Source: Corynebacterium bouchesdurhonense (GTDB taxonomy: Bacteria > Actinomycetota > Actinomycetes > Mycobacteriales > Mycobacteriaceae). Taken from it: a DNA stretch of 64,000 bases. How positions within the stretch are numbered: position 1 is the first letter of the stretch; each line of letters begins with the position of its first letter. The notes beneath the pieces were generated by a model that was given only the letters and a program-made list of their open reading frames with translations, did no database searches and had not been told where the DNA came from. The position numbers were made by a program, and so were the translations under genes. Below, piece by piece: positions 28,781 to 36,855 of this stretch. The DNA is taken from positions 938,570-1,002,569 of the forward strand of contig NZ_LT546028.1 in NCBI RefSeq assembly GCF_900078305.2, in the 5' to 3' direction.

Positions 28781-30613
28781 CTACTTCAGCTCCATCAGCA
28801 CGGCGGCCTTGTTCACCTGGGCGCCGGCCTCGGCGGCGAGCCCGGTGACGGTGCCGGCCTTGTGCGCCTTGACCGGGTTTTCCATCTTCATGGCCTCCAG
28901 CACCAGCAGCACGTCGCCCTCGGCAACCTCGTCGCCCTCGGCCACGTTGACCTTTACCACGGTGCCTTGCATGGGGGAGGCCACCGCATCCCCGGACGCG
29001 GCCGCCTTCGACTGCGCCGCACGGCGCAGCTTCGCCTTCCTCCGCGGCAACCCGCCGAAGACGAGGGAAGCGGGCAGGGCGACCTCCACGCGGCGGCCGT
29101 TGACCTCCACGGCGTAGGTGCGTCGGTCCTCCGCCCCTTCGGTGCTGTCACCCGCAGTATCGGCGTCGTCAGTGCCGTCGGCTGCCGGCAGCCCCGCCCA
29201 ATCCTCCTCGATCCAGCGGGTGTACACGCCGAAGCCGTCCGCGTCGCCGATAAAGGCTGGGTCATCCAACACCGCGCGGTGGAACGGGATCACGGTAGGC
29301 AGGCCGGCCACGGCGTACTCGTCCAGGGCGCGCCGCGCCCGCTCGATGGCCTCCTCGCGGGTCTCGCCCAAAACGATGAGCTTGGCCAGCATGGAGTCAA
29401 ACTGGCCGCCCACCACGGTGCCGGCGCGCACACCGGAATCGACGCGCACCCCCGGGCCCGCGGGCTCGCTGTAGGCGGTGATGGTGCCGGGCGCGGGCAT
29501 GAAGTTCGCGCGCGGATCCTCGCCGTTGATGCGGAACTCGATGGCGTGGCCGCGCGGCTGCGGATCCTCGGTGAAGCGCAGCGGCTCGCCCTGGGCGATG
29601 CGGAACTGCTCGCGCACCAGGTCGATGCCGGCGGTGACCTCGGTGACGGGGTGCTCCACCTGCAGGCGGGTGTTGACCTCCAGGAAGGAGATCAGGCCGT
29701 CCGCGCCAACGAGGTACTCTACGGTGCCCGCGCCCGAGTAGCCCGCCTCGCGGCAGATCGCCTTGGCGGAGGCGTGGATACGCTCGCGCTGCTCGTCGGT
29801 GAGGTAGGGCGCGGGCGCCTCCTCCACCAGCTTCTGAAAGCGGCGCTGCAGCGAGCAGTCGCGCGTGCCGGCGACAATCACGTTGCCGTGCTTGTCCGCC
29901 AGCACCTGCGCCTCCACGTGGCGGGCCTTGTCTAGGTAGCGCTCCACGAAGCACTCGCCGCGCCCGAAGGCCGCGGTGGCCTCGCGGGTGGCGGACTCGA
30001 ACAGCTCCGGGATCTCCTCGCGAGTGTGGGCCACCTTCATGCCGCGGCCGCCGCCGCCGAACGCGGCCTTGATGGCCACGGGCAGGCCGTGCTCGTCGGC
30101 GAAGGCGAGCACCTCGCCGGCATCCGCCACCGGCTCCTTGGTGCCGGGCGCCATCGGGGCGTCGGCGCGCTCGGCGATGCGGCGGGCGGTGACCTTGTCG
30201 CCCAAGGCAGCGATGGCCTCGGGGGAGGGACCGATCCAGGTCAACCCGGCGTCGATCACCTTCTGGGCAAACTCCGCGTTCTCGGAAAGGAAGCCGTAGC
30301 CGGGGTGGATCGCGTCCGCCCCGGAGTCCGCCGCCGCCCGCAGGACCTTCTCCATGTCCAGGTAGGACTCGGCGGCGGTGGTTCCGCCGAGGGCGAATGC
30401 TTCGTCCGCCATGGACACAAACGGCGCGTCGGAGTCGGGCTCCGCGTACACCGCAACTGAGGACAGGCCGGCATCCTTCGCCGCGCGGATCACGCGCACG
30501 GCGATCTCGCCGCGGTTGGCAACGAGCACCTTCGACAGCGCCGAGGCGGCGCCCGGCTGTGCGGGTTGAGCTTGCGAAGTGGGCACGAAGAAACCCCGTC
30601 TTTCCGTTGGCAT
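28781..30613 (-). CDS. accBC: Acyl-CoA carboxylase alpha subunit (biotin carboxylase + biotin carrier)
   Basis: Carboxylates its own biotin with ATP and bicarbonate and hands the carboxyl to AccD partners for malonyl-, methylmalonyl- and long-chain acyl-CoA formation. The protein (about 610 residues) has [11 protein letters not shown] at the start, the ATP-grasp loop GGGGRGMKV near 190, LQVEHPVTE near 315 and a biotin site [11 protein letters not shown] near the end. ATG at 30613 has no ribosome site but TATATT lies 12 bases upstream; GTG at 30586 is an alternative start. It is separate from accD/accE, about 4.5 kb away. Confidence 0.94.
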   Translation of the reverse strand: MPTERRGFFVPTSQAQPAQPGAASALSKVLVANRGEIAVRVIRAAKDAGLSSVAVYAEPDSDAPFVSMADEAFALGGTTAAESYLDMEKVLRAAADSGADAIHPGYGFLSENAEFAQKVIDAGLTWIGPSPEAIAALGDKVTARRIAERADAPMAPGTKEPVADAGEVLAFADEHGLPVAIKAAFGGGGRGMKVAHTREEIPELFESATREATAAFGRGECFVERYLDKARHVEAQVLADKHGNVIVAGTRDCSLQRRFQKLVEEAPAPYLTDEQRERIHASAKAICREAGYSGAGTVEYLVGADGLISFLEVNTRLQVEHPVTEVTAGIDLVREQFRIAQGEPLRFTEDPQPRGHAIEFRINGEDPRANFMPAPGTITAYSEPAGPGVRVDSGVRAGTVVGGQFDSMLAKLIVLGETREEAIERARRALDEYAVAGLPTVIPFHRAVLDDPAFIGDADGFGVYTRWIEEDWAGLPAADGTDDADTAGDSTEGAEDRRTYAVEVNGRRVEVALPASLVFGGLPRRKAKLRRAAQSKAAASGDAVASPMQGTVVKVNVAEGDEVAEGDVLLVLEAMKMENPVKAHKAGTVTGLAAEAGAQVNKAAVLMELK

Positions 30614-30631
30614 TAGGTCCACTGAAATATA

Positions 30632-30644
30632 GCGACTTCGTCGC
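30632..30644. promoter_or_regulatory. Palindrome upstream of accBC
   Basis: GCGAC-TTC-GTCGC, a perfect inverted repeat immediately upstream of the candidate -10 (TATATT) of accBC. It is a candidate operator for a fatty-acid or biotin regulator; no match to a known motif is claimed. Confidence 0.4.
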
Positions 30645-30687
30645 ACCATATTACAGCGCGGAAATGGGCGGCCCCGCCGGGCGGTTC

Positions 30688-31575
30688 CTACTCGCCGGAG
30701 CCGGTCTCGATGGGGGCCCGCACCAGGTTTCCCCATTCCACCCAGGAGCCGTCGTAAAGCGATGCGTTCTTGAAGCCCAGAATGTGGTTGAGCACGAACC
30801 ACGTGTGCGCCGAGCTCTCGCCCATCTGGCAGTAGACCACCGTGCGCGCCTCGGGGTCGAACTGCTGGTAGATCTCGGCGATGTCCGCGACGCCTTTGAA
30901 CAGGGCGTTCGGGAACACGGAGCGGCCCCACGGAACGTTCACGGCGCCCGGGATGTGGCCGGCGCGCAGGGTGGCCACCGGCGGCTTGCCCGTGGCCGGC
31001 TCGGTAGCCGGGGCGGGCTGCTCGCCAGCGTAAAGCTCCGGAGTGCGGGCGTCGATGAGCTGGATGCCATCCCGGTCCACCAGCTCCTTGGCAAAGGTGC
31101 GCAGCGGCGCATCCTGGCGCTCCACCACGGGGTACTCGGTGGCGGGGTAGTCCGGCACCGCGTAGGAGGTGTCGCGCTCCTCGCCCATCCACGCGTCCCG
31201 CCCGCCGTCGAGAAGCCGCACGTCCGGATGTCCGAAGAGTTCGAAGACCCAGGCGGTGTAGGCGGCCCACCAGTTGGCGTGGTCGCCGTAGACCACCACC
31301 GTGTCGTCGCGGGAGATACCCCGGTCCCGCATCAGCGCGGCGAACGCCTCGCCGTCGATCAGGTCGCGGATCACCGGGTCATTCAGGTCCCGCGTCCAGT
31401 CGATGCGCACCGCGCCGGGGATATGGCCGATGTCGTAGAGGTAGGCGTCCTCGTCGCTCTCGACCACCTTCAGGCCCGGGGTGCCGAGGCGGGCGGACAG
31501 CCACGCCGCGGAGACGAACTTCTCCGGGTGCGCGAACTGCGCGAATTGGGGGTTGTTCTCCTGCTCGATTCCCAC
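30688..31575 (-). CDS. sseA: Thiosulfate/3-mercaptopyruvate sulfurtransferase (rhodanese)
   Basis: A 295-residue two-domain rhodanese. The inactive N-terminal domain holds [17 protein letters not shown], and the C-terminal domain has the catalytic Cys249 in YCQMGES. It transfers sulfane sulfur to cyanide or other thiols. The GTG start at 31575 follows GGAAGGAAG. In corynebacteria a thtR/sseA gene next to accBC is usual. Confidence 0.92.
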   Translation of the reverse strand: MGIEQENNPQFAQFAHPEKFVSAAWLSARLGTPGLKVVESDEDAYLYDIGHIPGAVRIDWTRDLNDPVIRDLIDGEAFAALMRDRGISRDDTVVVYGDHANWWAAYTAWVFELFGHPDVRLLDGGRDAWMGEERDTSYAVPDYPATEYPVVERQDAPLRTFAKELVDRDGIQLIDARTPELYAGEQPAPATEPATGKPPVATLRAGHIPGAVNVPWGRSVFPNALFKGVADIAEIYQQFDPEARTVVYCQMGESSAHTWFVLNHILGFKNASLYDGSWVEWGNLVRAPIETGSGE

Positions 31576-31755
31576 TGCGTTGCTTCCTTCCGGCGTAGTC
31601 CATCATCACGATACGGGGCGGGGAGCGCAGGCGAGCTTCTTTCGTGAGAGCTTGCTCCTTTCCCGCCGGGCAATCCGCCCGGTACGCGCAGCTCGTCCGC
31701 CCCGTGTGAGCTTGCACACTAATATTCCCGCCAGCGGGTGAGCGCACAGGATCCG

Positions 31756-31771
31756 GCATACATTTGTATGC
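31756..31771. promoter_or_regulatory. Perfect palindrome upstream of the Cj0069-family gene
   Basis: GCATAC-ATTT-GTATGC, 58 bases before the GTG start at 31829. The AT-rich centre sits where a promoter is expected, so it may be an operator. Confidence 0.45.
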
Positions 31772-31828
31772 GTAAGGTCGCGTGTTTCGCGGCGACTTCG
31801 CACCCGATTTACACCGAAAGGGATTCCC

Positions 31829-32890
31829 GTGCACAAGGCAATTGTCGTCTTCGAGGTCGAGGGCGGTTCCGACAAGTCTTTCGACGGCCACCGCAAGGAC
31901 ACCATGCCCATCGTCAACGCCATCAAGGAGAAGGGCTGGCACTCCGAGGTTGTCTACTTCCGCCCCGAGTGGTCGGAGGACCTGTTCACCTACGTCTCCG
32001 AGAACTTTGACGCCTACATCTCGCGCGTGAACCCGGGCAACATCCCGGGCGGCGAGAAGGGCTACTTCGACCTGTTGACCCGCCTGTCCGAGGCCGGCCT
32101 GGTGGGCATGTCCACCCCGGAGGAGATGATCTCCTACGGCGCGAAGGACGCCCTGGTGAAGCTGAACAAGACGGACCTGGTGCCGGAGGACACCGCCGCG
32201 TACTACGACGTGGAGGACTTCCACAACACCTTCCCCACCTCCCTGTCCTACGGCGAGCGCGTGCTGAAGCAGAACCGCGGCTCCACCGGCTCCGGCATCT
32301 GGCGCGTGCGCCTCGCCGACGAGTCCCTGGCCGAGTCCGTCGAGCCGGGCACCGCCCTGCCGCTGGACACCAAGCTCAAGTGCACCGAGGCCGTGGACAA
32401 CCACACCGAGGAGCGCGAGCTCGGCGAGTTCATGGACTTCTGCGACCAGTACATCGTGGGCGACAACGGCATGCTCGTTGACATGCGCTTCATGCCGCGC
32501 ATCGTCGAGGGCGAGATCCGCATCCTCCTCGTCGGCCCGCACCCGGTGTTTGTGGTGCACAAGAAGCCGGCCGAGGGCGGCGACGCGTTCTCCGCGACCC
32601 TGTTCTCCGGCGCGAAGTACACCTACCAGAAGCCGGAGGAGTGGCAGGAGCTCGTCGACATGTTCGCCGAGGCCCGCCCGGTCATCGCCGAGAACCTCGG
32701 CGGCGACAACATTCCGCTGATCTGGACGGCCGACTTCATGCTCGCGGACGACGACGAGACCGGCGAGGACACCTACGTGCTCGGCGAGATCAACTGCTCC
32801 TGCGTGGGCTTCACCTCCGAGCTGGACATGGGCATCCAGGAGCTCGTGGCCCAGGAGGCCATCAAGCGCGTTGAGGAGAAGAACGCCTAA
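31829..32890 (+). CDS. Cj0069 family protein (ATP-grasp-like)
   Basis: A 353-residue soluble acidic protein whose length and layout fit the Cj0069 family, whose function is unknown. The N-terminus (KAIVVFEVEGG) and the segment VLKQNRGSTGSGIWRV near residue 150, with GEINCSCVGF near 320, resemble the ATP- and metal-binding parts of ATP-grasp ligases; no substrate is evident. GTG at 31829 follows GAAAGGGAT. Codon use is very uniform (highly biased), which hints at strong expression. Confidence 0.8.
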   Translation: MHKAIVVFEVEGGSDKSFDGHRKDTMPIVNAIKEKGWHSEVVYFRPEWSEDLFTYVSENFDAYISRVNPGNIPGGEKGYFDLLTRLSEAGLVGMSTPEEMISYGAKDALVKLNKTDLVPEDTAAYYDVEDFHNTFPTSLSYGERVLKQNRGSTGSGIWRVRLADESLAESVEPGTALPLDTKLKCTEAVDNHTEERELGEFMDFCDQYIVGDNGMLVDMRFMPRIVEGEIRILLVGPHPVFVVHKKPAEGGDAFSATLFSGAKYTYQKPEEWQELVDMFAEARPVIAENLGGDNIPLIWTADFMLADDDETGEDTYVLGEINCSCVGFTSELDMGIQELVAQEAIKRVEEKNA

Positions 32891-32899
32891 GCACTTCTT

Positions 32900-32911
32900 G
32901 CTTATCGACGT
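32900..32911 (-). repeat. Degenerate GCGTCGRNAAGC element
   Basis: Minus-strand ACGTCGATAAGC (first base differs), directly after the Cj0069-family gene and before its terminator. Confidence 0.4.
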
Positions 32912-32914
32912 CTC

Positions 32915-32965
32915 AAGCCACCACCGCCCCGGTCCCTCCCACGTTGGACCGGGGCGGTGGTGCTT
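32915..32965 (+). terminator. Strong terminator of the Cj0069-family gene
   Basis: Arms 32919-32935 and 32946-32962 are complementary over 17 bases, with a loop of about 10, followed by GCTTT. Confidence 0.8.
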
Positions 32966-32969
32966 TGGC

Positions 32970-33057
32970 GGTGGGGCTTGTAAAAATCCACAACCCCACC
33001 GACAAAAGCCCAGGTCGGCACCCCGCGTGAAGGCGTCCCCGCTGTTGATTTTTACAA
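32970..33057. repeat. Nested inverted repeats between the Cj0069 and DUF4282 genes
   Basis: TTGTAAAAATC (32978-32988) and GATTTTTACAA (33047-33057) are perfect inverted copies 58 bases apart; inside lies GGTGGGG (32970-32976)/CCCCACC (32994-33000). AT-rich arms are unusual in this genome. The rest of the 335-base gap (32891-33225) holds the terminator and the promoter of the next gene. Confidence 0.6.
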
Positions 33058-33225
33058 AACCCGGCCTCCACGCCGCGCCCCTGCCCGTAACAGTTGACAA
33101 CACCCGCGTTCCCGTCGGTGCCGACCGGGTGTTTTGCGTACTCTTACTACCCGGCTTGCCCCAGCAGGCGCACCGTCGCCGGTCTATGGTTATTGTGTTC
33201 AACCCCAAAGACGCAAGGAGCTCCC

Positions 33226-34020
33226 ATGTCCACGCCCTACAACCCGAACCACACTCCGGACCCGGACGACGACCAGACCGGCACCTCCAGCGACCTCACC
33301 GGCGATACCAGCGCCACCAGCGACAGCGAGACCAGCTCCACCGGCGATACCAGCGCCACCAGCTCCACCAACGAGACCGGCAGCTTCGGCGCCCACTCCG
33401 ACCAAGCTGAGAGCCAGAGCAGCTACCCGAGCTATGGCCAGTACCCGTCGGTGCAGCCACAGCACGGCGAGAACCAGTACGGCGAGAACCAGTACGGGCA
33501 GCAGGGCCAGTACTCCCAGGCCCAGTACGGCCAGACCCAGTACAGCCAGCAGAGTTACACCCAGCCGCAGTACGGGCAGGGCCAGTACGGTCAGCAGGCC
33601 CAGTACGGGCAGTTCCCCCAGGCCGGCACCCAGCAGTACGACCAGTCGCAGTACGGCTACGGCAAGCCCGCGAAGTCGGGCAAGGGCAACGGCTTCTTCA
33701 ACGCGCTGTTCGACCTGTCCTTCAGCCGCTACATCACCGTCGACTTCATGCGCGTGATCTACGCGATCTCGCTCGGCCTCATCGCCCTCGCATGGGTGGC
33801 TGGCCTGCTGTTCTCCTTCGCTGGCTTCGGCGACAGCTTCGGCGAGGGCATGCTGATGCTCGTGGGGTTCCTCATCTTCGGCACCCTCGCCGCGTTCATC
33901 GCGGTGGTGGTTACGCGCATCACGCTGGAGTTCTACGTCTCGCTGGTGAAGACGGCGCAGAACACCTCGAAGCTGGTTGAGCTTGAGGAGAGCGCACAGC
34001 GCAGCACAACGCAGCGCTAA
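33226..34020 (+). CDS. DUF4282 membrane protein with Q/Y/G-rich N-terminal domain
   Basis: A 264-residue protein. Residues 1-65 are Asp/Ser/Thr-rich, residues 70-150 are a repeat field of QYGQ, QYSQ and NQYG units, and residues 165-250 form a DUF4282-like domain with two membrane segments (about 182-202 and 212-234). The low-complexity part is prion-like and probably unstructured in the cytoplasm. ATG at 33226 follows CGCAAGGAG; the longer frame upstream lacks support. Function of DUF4282 proteins is unknown. Confidence 0.85.
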   Translation: MSTPYNPNHTPDPDDDQTGTSSDLTGDTSATSDSETSSTGDTSATSSTNETGSFGAHSDQAESQSSYPSYGQYPSVQPQHGENQYGENQYGQQGQYSQAQYGQTQYSQQSYTQPQYGQGQYGQQAQYGQFPQAGTQQYDQSQYGYGKPAKSGKGNGFFNALFDLSFSRYITVDFMRVIYAISLGLIALAWVAGLLFSFAGFGDSFGEGMLMLVGFLIFGTLAAFIAVVVTRITLEFYVSLVKTAQNTSKLVELEESAQRSTTQR

Positions 34021-34054
34021 AAGCGCAGCGCAGAACTATTAGCGCAGCGCAGCG

Positions 34055-34465
34055 CTACTCGTCCGCTGCCGCCAGGAGCGTTTCCACCGACTGCGGGTCG
34101 GCGTCGGAAAGCATCTGGCGGCAGCGGTCGTATTCCGCCTGGTCGCCGATCGCCTTCGAGGCGAGCGCCAGCATCGCGATGGCCTTGAGCACGCCCTGGT
34201 TCGGCTCGTGCGAGGCCGGCACCGGGCCCCAGCCCTTCCAGCCGTTGGCGCGCAGCCGGTCGAGGGAGCGGTGGTAGCCCGTGCGGGCGTAGGCGTAGGC
34301 GACGAGCTGGTCGCCGTCCGACAGCTCGCGTTCGGCGCGGGCGGCCCACACGGCGGGGGAGTCGGGGTGGGCGAGCGCGGTGGCGTCGGCAAGGAGGTCC
34401 TCGCCGGCGGCCGGGTCGGCGGGCAGCTCGGTGGGCTTGGGGGCGAGCATGTCGTTGATTTCCAT
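34055..34465 (-). CDS. DUF3151 domain protein
   Basis: A 136-residue soluble protein of a conserved actinobacterial family with the signature AYAYARTGYHRSLD near residue 55 and GWKGWGPVPASHEPN near 75; helical, tetratricopeptide-like. Function unknown. The start MEINDMLAP at 34465 is backed by a -10 TAGCCT 7 bases upstream (34473-34478). Confidence 0.88.
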   Translation of the reverse strand: MEINDMLAPKPTELPADPAAGEDLLADATALAHPDSPAVWAARAERELSDGDQLVAYAYARTGYHRSLDRLRANGWKGWGPVPASHEPNQGVLKAIAMLALASKAIGDQAEYDRCRQMLSDADPQSVETLLAAADE

Positions 34466-34472
34466 GCGCGCC

Positions 34473-34478
34473 AGGCTA
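34473..34478 (-). promoter_or_regulatory. -10 TAGCCT of the DUF3151 gene, leaderless
   Basis: Minus-strand TAGCCT is 7 bases from the ATG at 34465. Confidence 0.55.
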
Positions 34479-34509
34479 CCCGCCGATTGCATCCGCCATA
34501 CGCAGTCCG

Positions 34510-35103
34510 CTATGCCCAGAAGTCCGAGGCGTCGAGCCCGAAGCGGTACAGGCAGCGCCGCAGCAGCGGCATGGACAGACCGATGACGCTGGTGGGGTCG
34601 CCGTCGATGGCGTCGATGAACCAGCTGCCGAGCGCCTCCAGCGTGAACGCGCCGGCGCACTCGAGCGGCTGGCCGGAGCGGGCGTAGGCCTCGATGTCGG
34701 CGTCCGAGACATCGCCGAAGCGGATGCTGGTGGCGACGGTGTCTACCACCCACTCGCCGCCGAACCACACCGCGTGCCCGGTGAGCAGCTGCGCGACCTT
34801 GCCGCGCTGCGCTTTCCACCGGCGCACGGTCTCGTCCACGGTGTGCGGCTTGCCCAGCAGTTCGCCGTCGAGGAGCAGCATGGAGTCGCAGCCCACGACC
34901 ACGTCATCGGGAAATTCAGCGATGGCCGTCTCCGTTTTTGCGCGGGCGAGGGTGGCGACGATGGTGGCCGGAGGTGCGTCGTGAAGCGAGGCGATGAGCG
35001 CGTCCTCGTCGAGGTCCGCGGGGCGGAGCACGGGCGCCACCCCGCCCTGCTGCAGGAGCATGCTTCTCGACGTCGACTGCGACGCCAGCACCAACCTGGC
35101 CAT
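34510..35103 (-). CDS. maf: Maf-family nucleotide pyrophosphatase
   Basis: A 197-residue house-cleaning enzyme that hydrolyses non-canonical or excess nucleoside triphosphates. Shows the Maf phosphate-binding start LASQSTSR (residues 6-13) and the VVGCDSML and GKPH motifs near residues 68-85. It starts three bases past the accE stop and is the last gene of accD-accE-maf. A near match to the dispersed element (35062-35073) lies near its start. Confidence 0.92.
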   Translation of the reverse strand: MARLVLASQSTSRSMLLQQGGVAPVLRPADLDEDALIASLHDAPPATIVATLARAKTETAIAEFPDDVVVGCDSMLLLDGELLGKPHTVDETVRRWKAQRGKVAQLLTGHAVWFGGEWVVDTVATSIRFGDVSDADIEAYARSGQPLECAGAFTLEALGSWFIDAIDGDPTSVIGLSMPLLRRCLYRFGLDASDFWA

Positions 35104-35106
35104 ACG

Positions 35107-35331
35107 CTAGAAGTACACCGTTGACCCGAAGGCGTGCGGGTTGAACAGGGCGGCGGCCCGGTGGTGCGCCGGGCGGGCAAGGCCCCACCCGTTGCGGTCC
35201 GCGGGGCTCGCCTGCGCCTGCGCCTCCGCCTTGAGCTGGGCGAGGACCTGGGCGATCGCCGCGACCTCGTCCGCGGTGGGGTTGCCCTTCACCACGGTGA
35301 ACTGCTGGGGGATCTGCTGGTTGTCTGCCAC
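35107..35331 (-). CDS. accE: Acyl-CoA carboxylase epsilon subunit
   Basis: A 74-residue protein with the epsilon pattern: a beta-like start FTVVKGNPTADEVAAI, a helix rich in Ala/Gln and a C-terminal WGLARP. Epsilon subunits tie AccD hexamers to the biotin-carrying alpha subunit and raise activity. The GTG start at 35331 follows AAGGAGGACC. It lies 14 bases downstream of accD. Confidence 0.88.
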   Translation of the reverse strand: MADNQQIPQQFTVVKGNPTADEVAAIAQVLAQLKAEAQAQASPADRNGWGLARPAHHRAAALFNPHAFGSTVYF

Positions 35332-35345
35332 GTGTTCGGTCCTCC

Positions 35346-36827
35346 TTACAGCGGCTGGTTGCCGTGCTTCTTCTGCGGCGGGTAGACCACCTTGCGCTCG
35401 AGCAGGCGCAGGCCCTCGAGCACCTGCGCGCGGGTGTGCGCGGGCTCGATTACCGCGTCCACTAGGCCGCGTTCGGTGGCCACGTACGGGTTCAGGTTCT
35501 CGGCCTCGTACTCCGCGGCATCCACGCCAAGGGCGGTGGCTGCCGTCGGCGCGTCCGCGAGCGCGATCTGCGCCGTGGGCCACGCGAAGACCAAGTCCGC
35601 GCCCAAGCCCTTGGAGCCGAGCAGCGTGTAGGCGGTGCCCAGCGCCTTGCGGGTGATCACGGTGATGGTGCCCACCTGCGCCTCCGCGAAGGCGTAGGCG
35701 AGGGAGGCCGCGGCGGCCACGACGCCGCCGCGCTCCTCCTCCTCGGTGGGGTGGAAGCCGGGGCAGTCCACGAACTGCACCACGGGGAGGTTGAACGCGT
35801 CGCAGGTGCGGATGAAGCGGGCGGCCTTGCGGGCGCCGTCGCGGGTGAGCGCCCCCGCGAGCGAGGCCGGCTGGTTGGCCACGATGCCCACCGCGCGCCC
35901 GCCGATGTGGGCGAAGCCGGTGACCACGTTGTCCGCGTAGGCGGCGGAGAGCTCGGTGAAGTCCCCGTCCGCCACGGCGGCGAGGATCTCGGTGACGTTG
36001 TAGGGCTGCGCGTCGTCGTCCGGCATGAAGGTATCCAGATCGGTGTCGCTGCCCTGCGCCTCGGTGCCAAGCGGGGGAGTGGCCTGGTTGTTCAGCGGTA
36101 AAAAGCCCAGCAGGGTGCGCACCTGTGCGAGCGCGTCAACGTCGGTGGCGGCGCGCAGCTGCGCCACGCCCGTGGAAGCGGTGTGCGCCTCGGCGCCGGT
36201 TGCGGCGCGAACGGCATCCGCGTCCGTCAGGCGCAGCGACGCGCCGTCCACTATCACGGTGACGTCGGCGAGCGGGACTGTGGTGGCCGCGAGCGAGGCG
36301 GTCTCGCCCGCCACCACGGCGATCTGCGGCACCAGCCCGGAGGCGCGGGTCGCCGCGTGCAGGATCTGCGCCTGCATGTGGGCGGTGACGATGCCCTCCT
36401 GCCAGCGCGGCCCGGCCGAGTCGTAGATGCCCACCACCGGCACGCCGGTCTTGGTGGCCAGGTCGTAGATCTTCAGCACCTTCTCGGCGTAGACCTCGCC
36501 CACGGCGCCGTCGAACAGCGAGCCGTCCTGGGAGAAAACGCAGACCCGGCGGCCGTCGACAAGCCCGTAGCCCGTTACCACGCCGTCGGTGGCCGGCTTG
36601 GTGCGGTACATCTTGTACGCCTCGACGCGGTGGCGGGCCAGCGCGTCCGTCTCCACGAACGTGCCCGCGTCCAGCAGTTGCTCGATGCGTTCGCGGGCGG
36701 TTGCCTCGCCCCGCGCGTGGACGGCGTCGATCTCGGCCTGACCGGCCGGCGCCTGCGCCTCCGCGAGGCGGCCGCGCAGGTCCTCGATGCGTCCGGCCGT
36801 GGTGGTCAAGTCGGGTTTGGAAGTCAT
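35346..36827 (-). CDS. accD: Acyl-CoA carboxylase beta subunit, divergent
   Basis: A 493-residue carboxyltransferase of the DtsR/AccD family: ARERIEQLLD near 55, RPATDGV-like KPATDGVVTGYG near 88, VCVFSQDGS near 105 and a C-terminal KKHGNQPL. Usually conserved Gly-rich oxyanion-hole segments are altered: the GACAGG-type loop reads GETASLAAT, RKAYGGAY reads RKALGTAY, and the MGAxGAV stretch reads LADAPTAAT. It may have a shifted substrate or act as a structural partner. C. glutamicum has two accD genes beside accE; only one is here. -10 TAAACT (36836-36841) is 8 bases before the ATG. Confidence 0.88.
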   Translation of the reverse strand: MTSKPDLTTTAGRIEDLRGRLAEAQAPAGQAEIDAVHARGEATARERIEQLLDAGTFVETDALARHRVEAYKMYRTKPATDGVVTGYGLVDGRRVCVFSQDGSLFDGAVGEVYAEKVLKIYDLATKTGVPVVGIYDSAGPRWQEGIVTAHMQAQILHAATRASGLVPQIAVVAGETASLAATTVPLADVTVIVDGASLRLTDADAVRAATGAEAHTASTGVAQLRAATDVDALAQVRTLLGFLPLNNQATPPLGTEAQGSDTDLDTFMPDDDAQPYNVTEILAAVADGDFTELSAAYADNVVTGFAHIGGRAVGIVANQPASLAGALTRDGARKAARFIRTCDAFNLPVVQFVDCPGFHPTEEEERGGVVAAAASLAYAFAEAQVGTITVITRKALGTAYTLLGSKGLGADLVFAWPTAQIALADAPTAATALGVDAAEYEAENLNPYVATERGLVDAVIEPAHTRAQVLEGLRLLERKVVYPPQKKHGNQPL

Positions 36828-36835
36828 AGCGCCCA

Positions 36836-36841
36836 AGTTTA
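36836..36841 (-). promoter_or_regulatory. -10 TAAACT of accD-accE-maf, leaderless
   Basis: Minus-strand TAAACT, 8 bases from the ATG at 36827. Confidence 0.6.
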
Positions 36842-36855
36842 ACGCCCGGGCCAGA

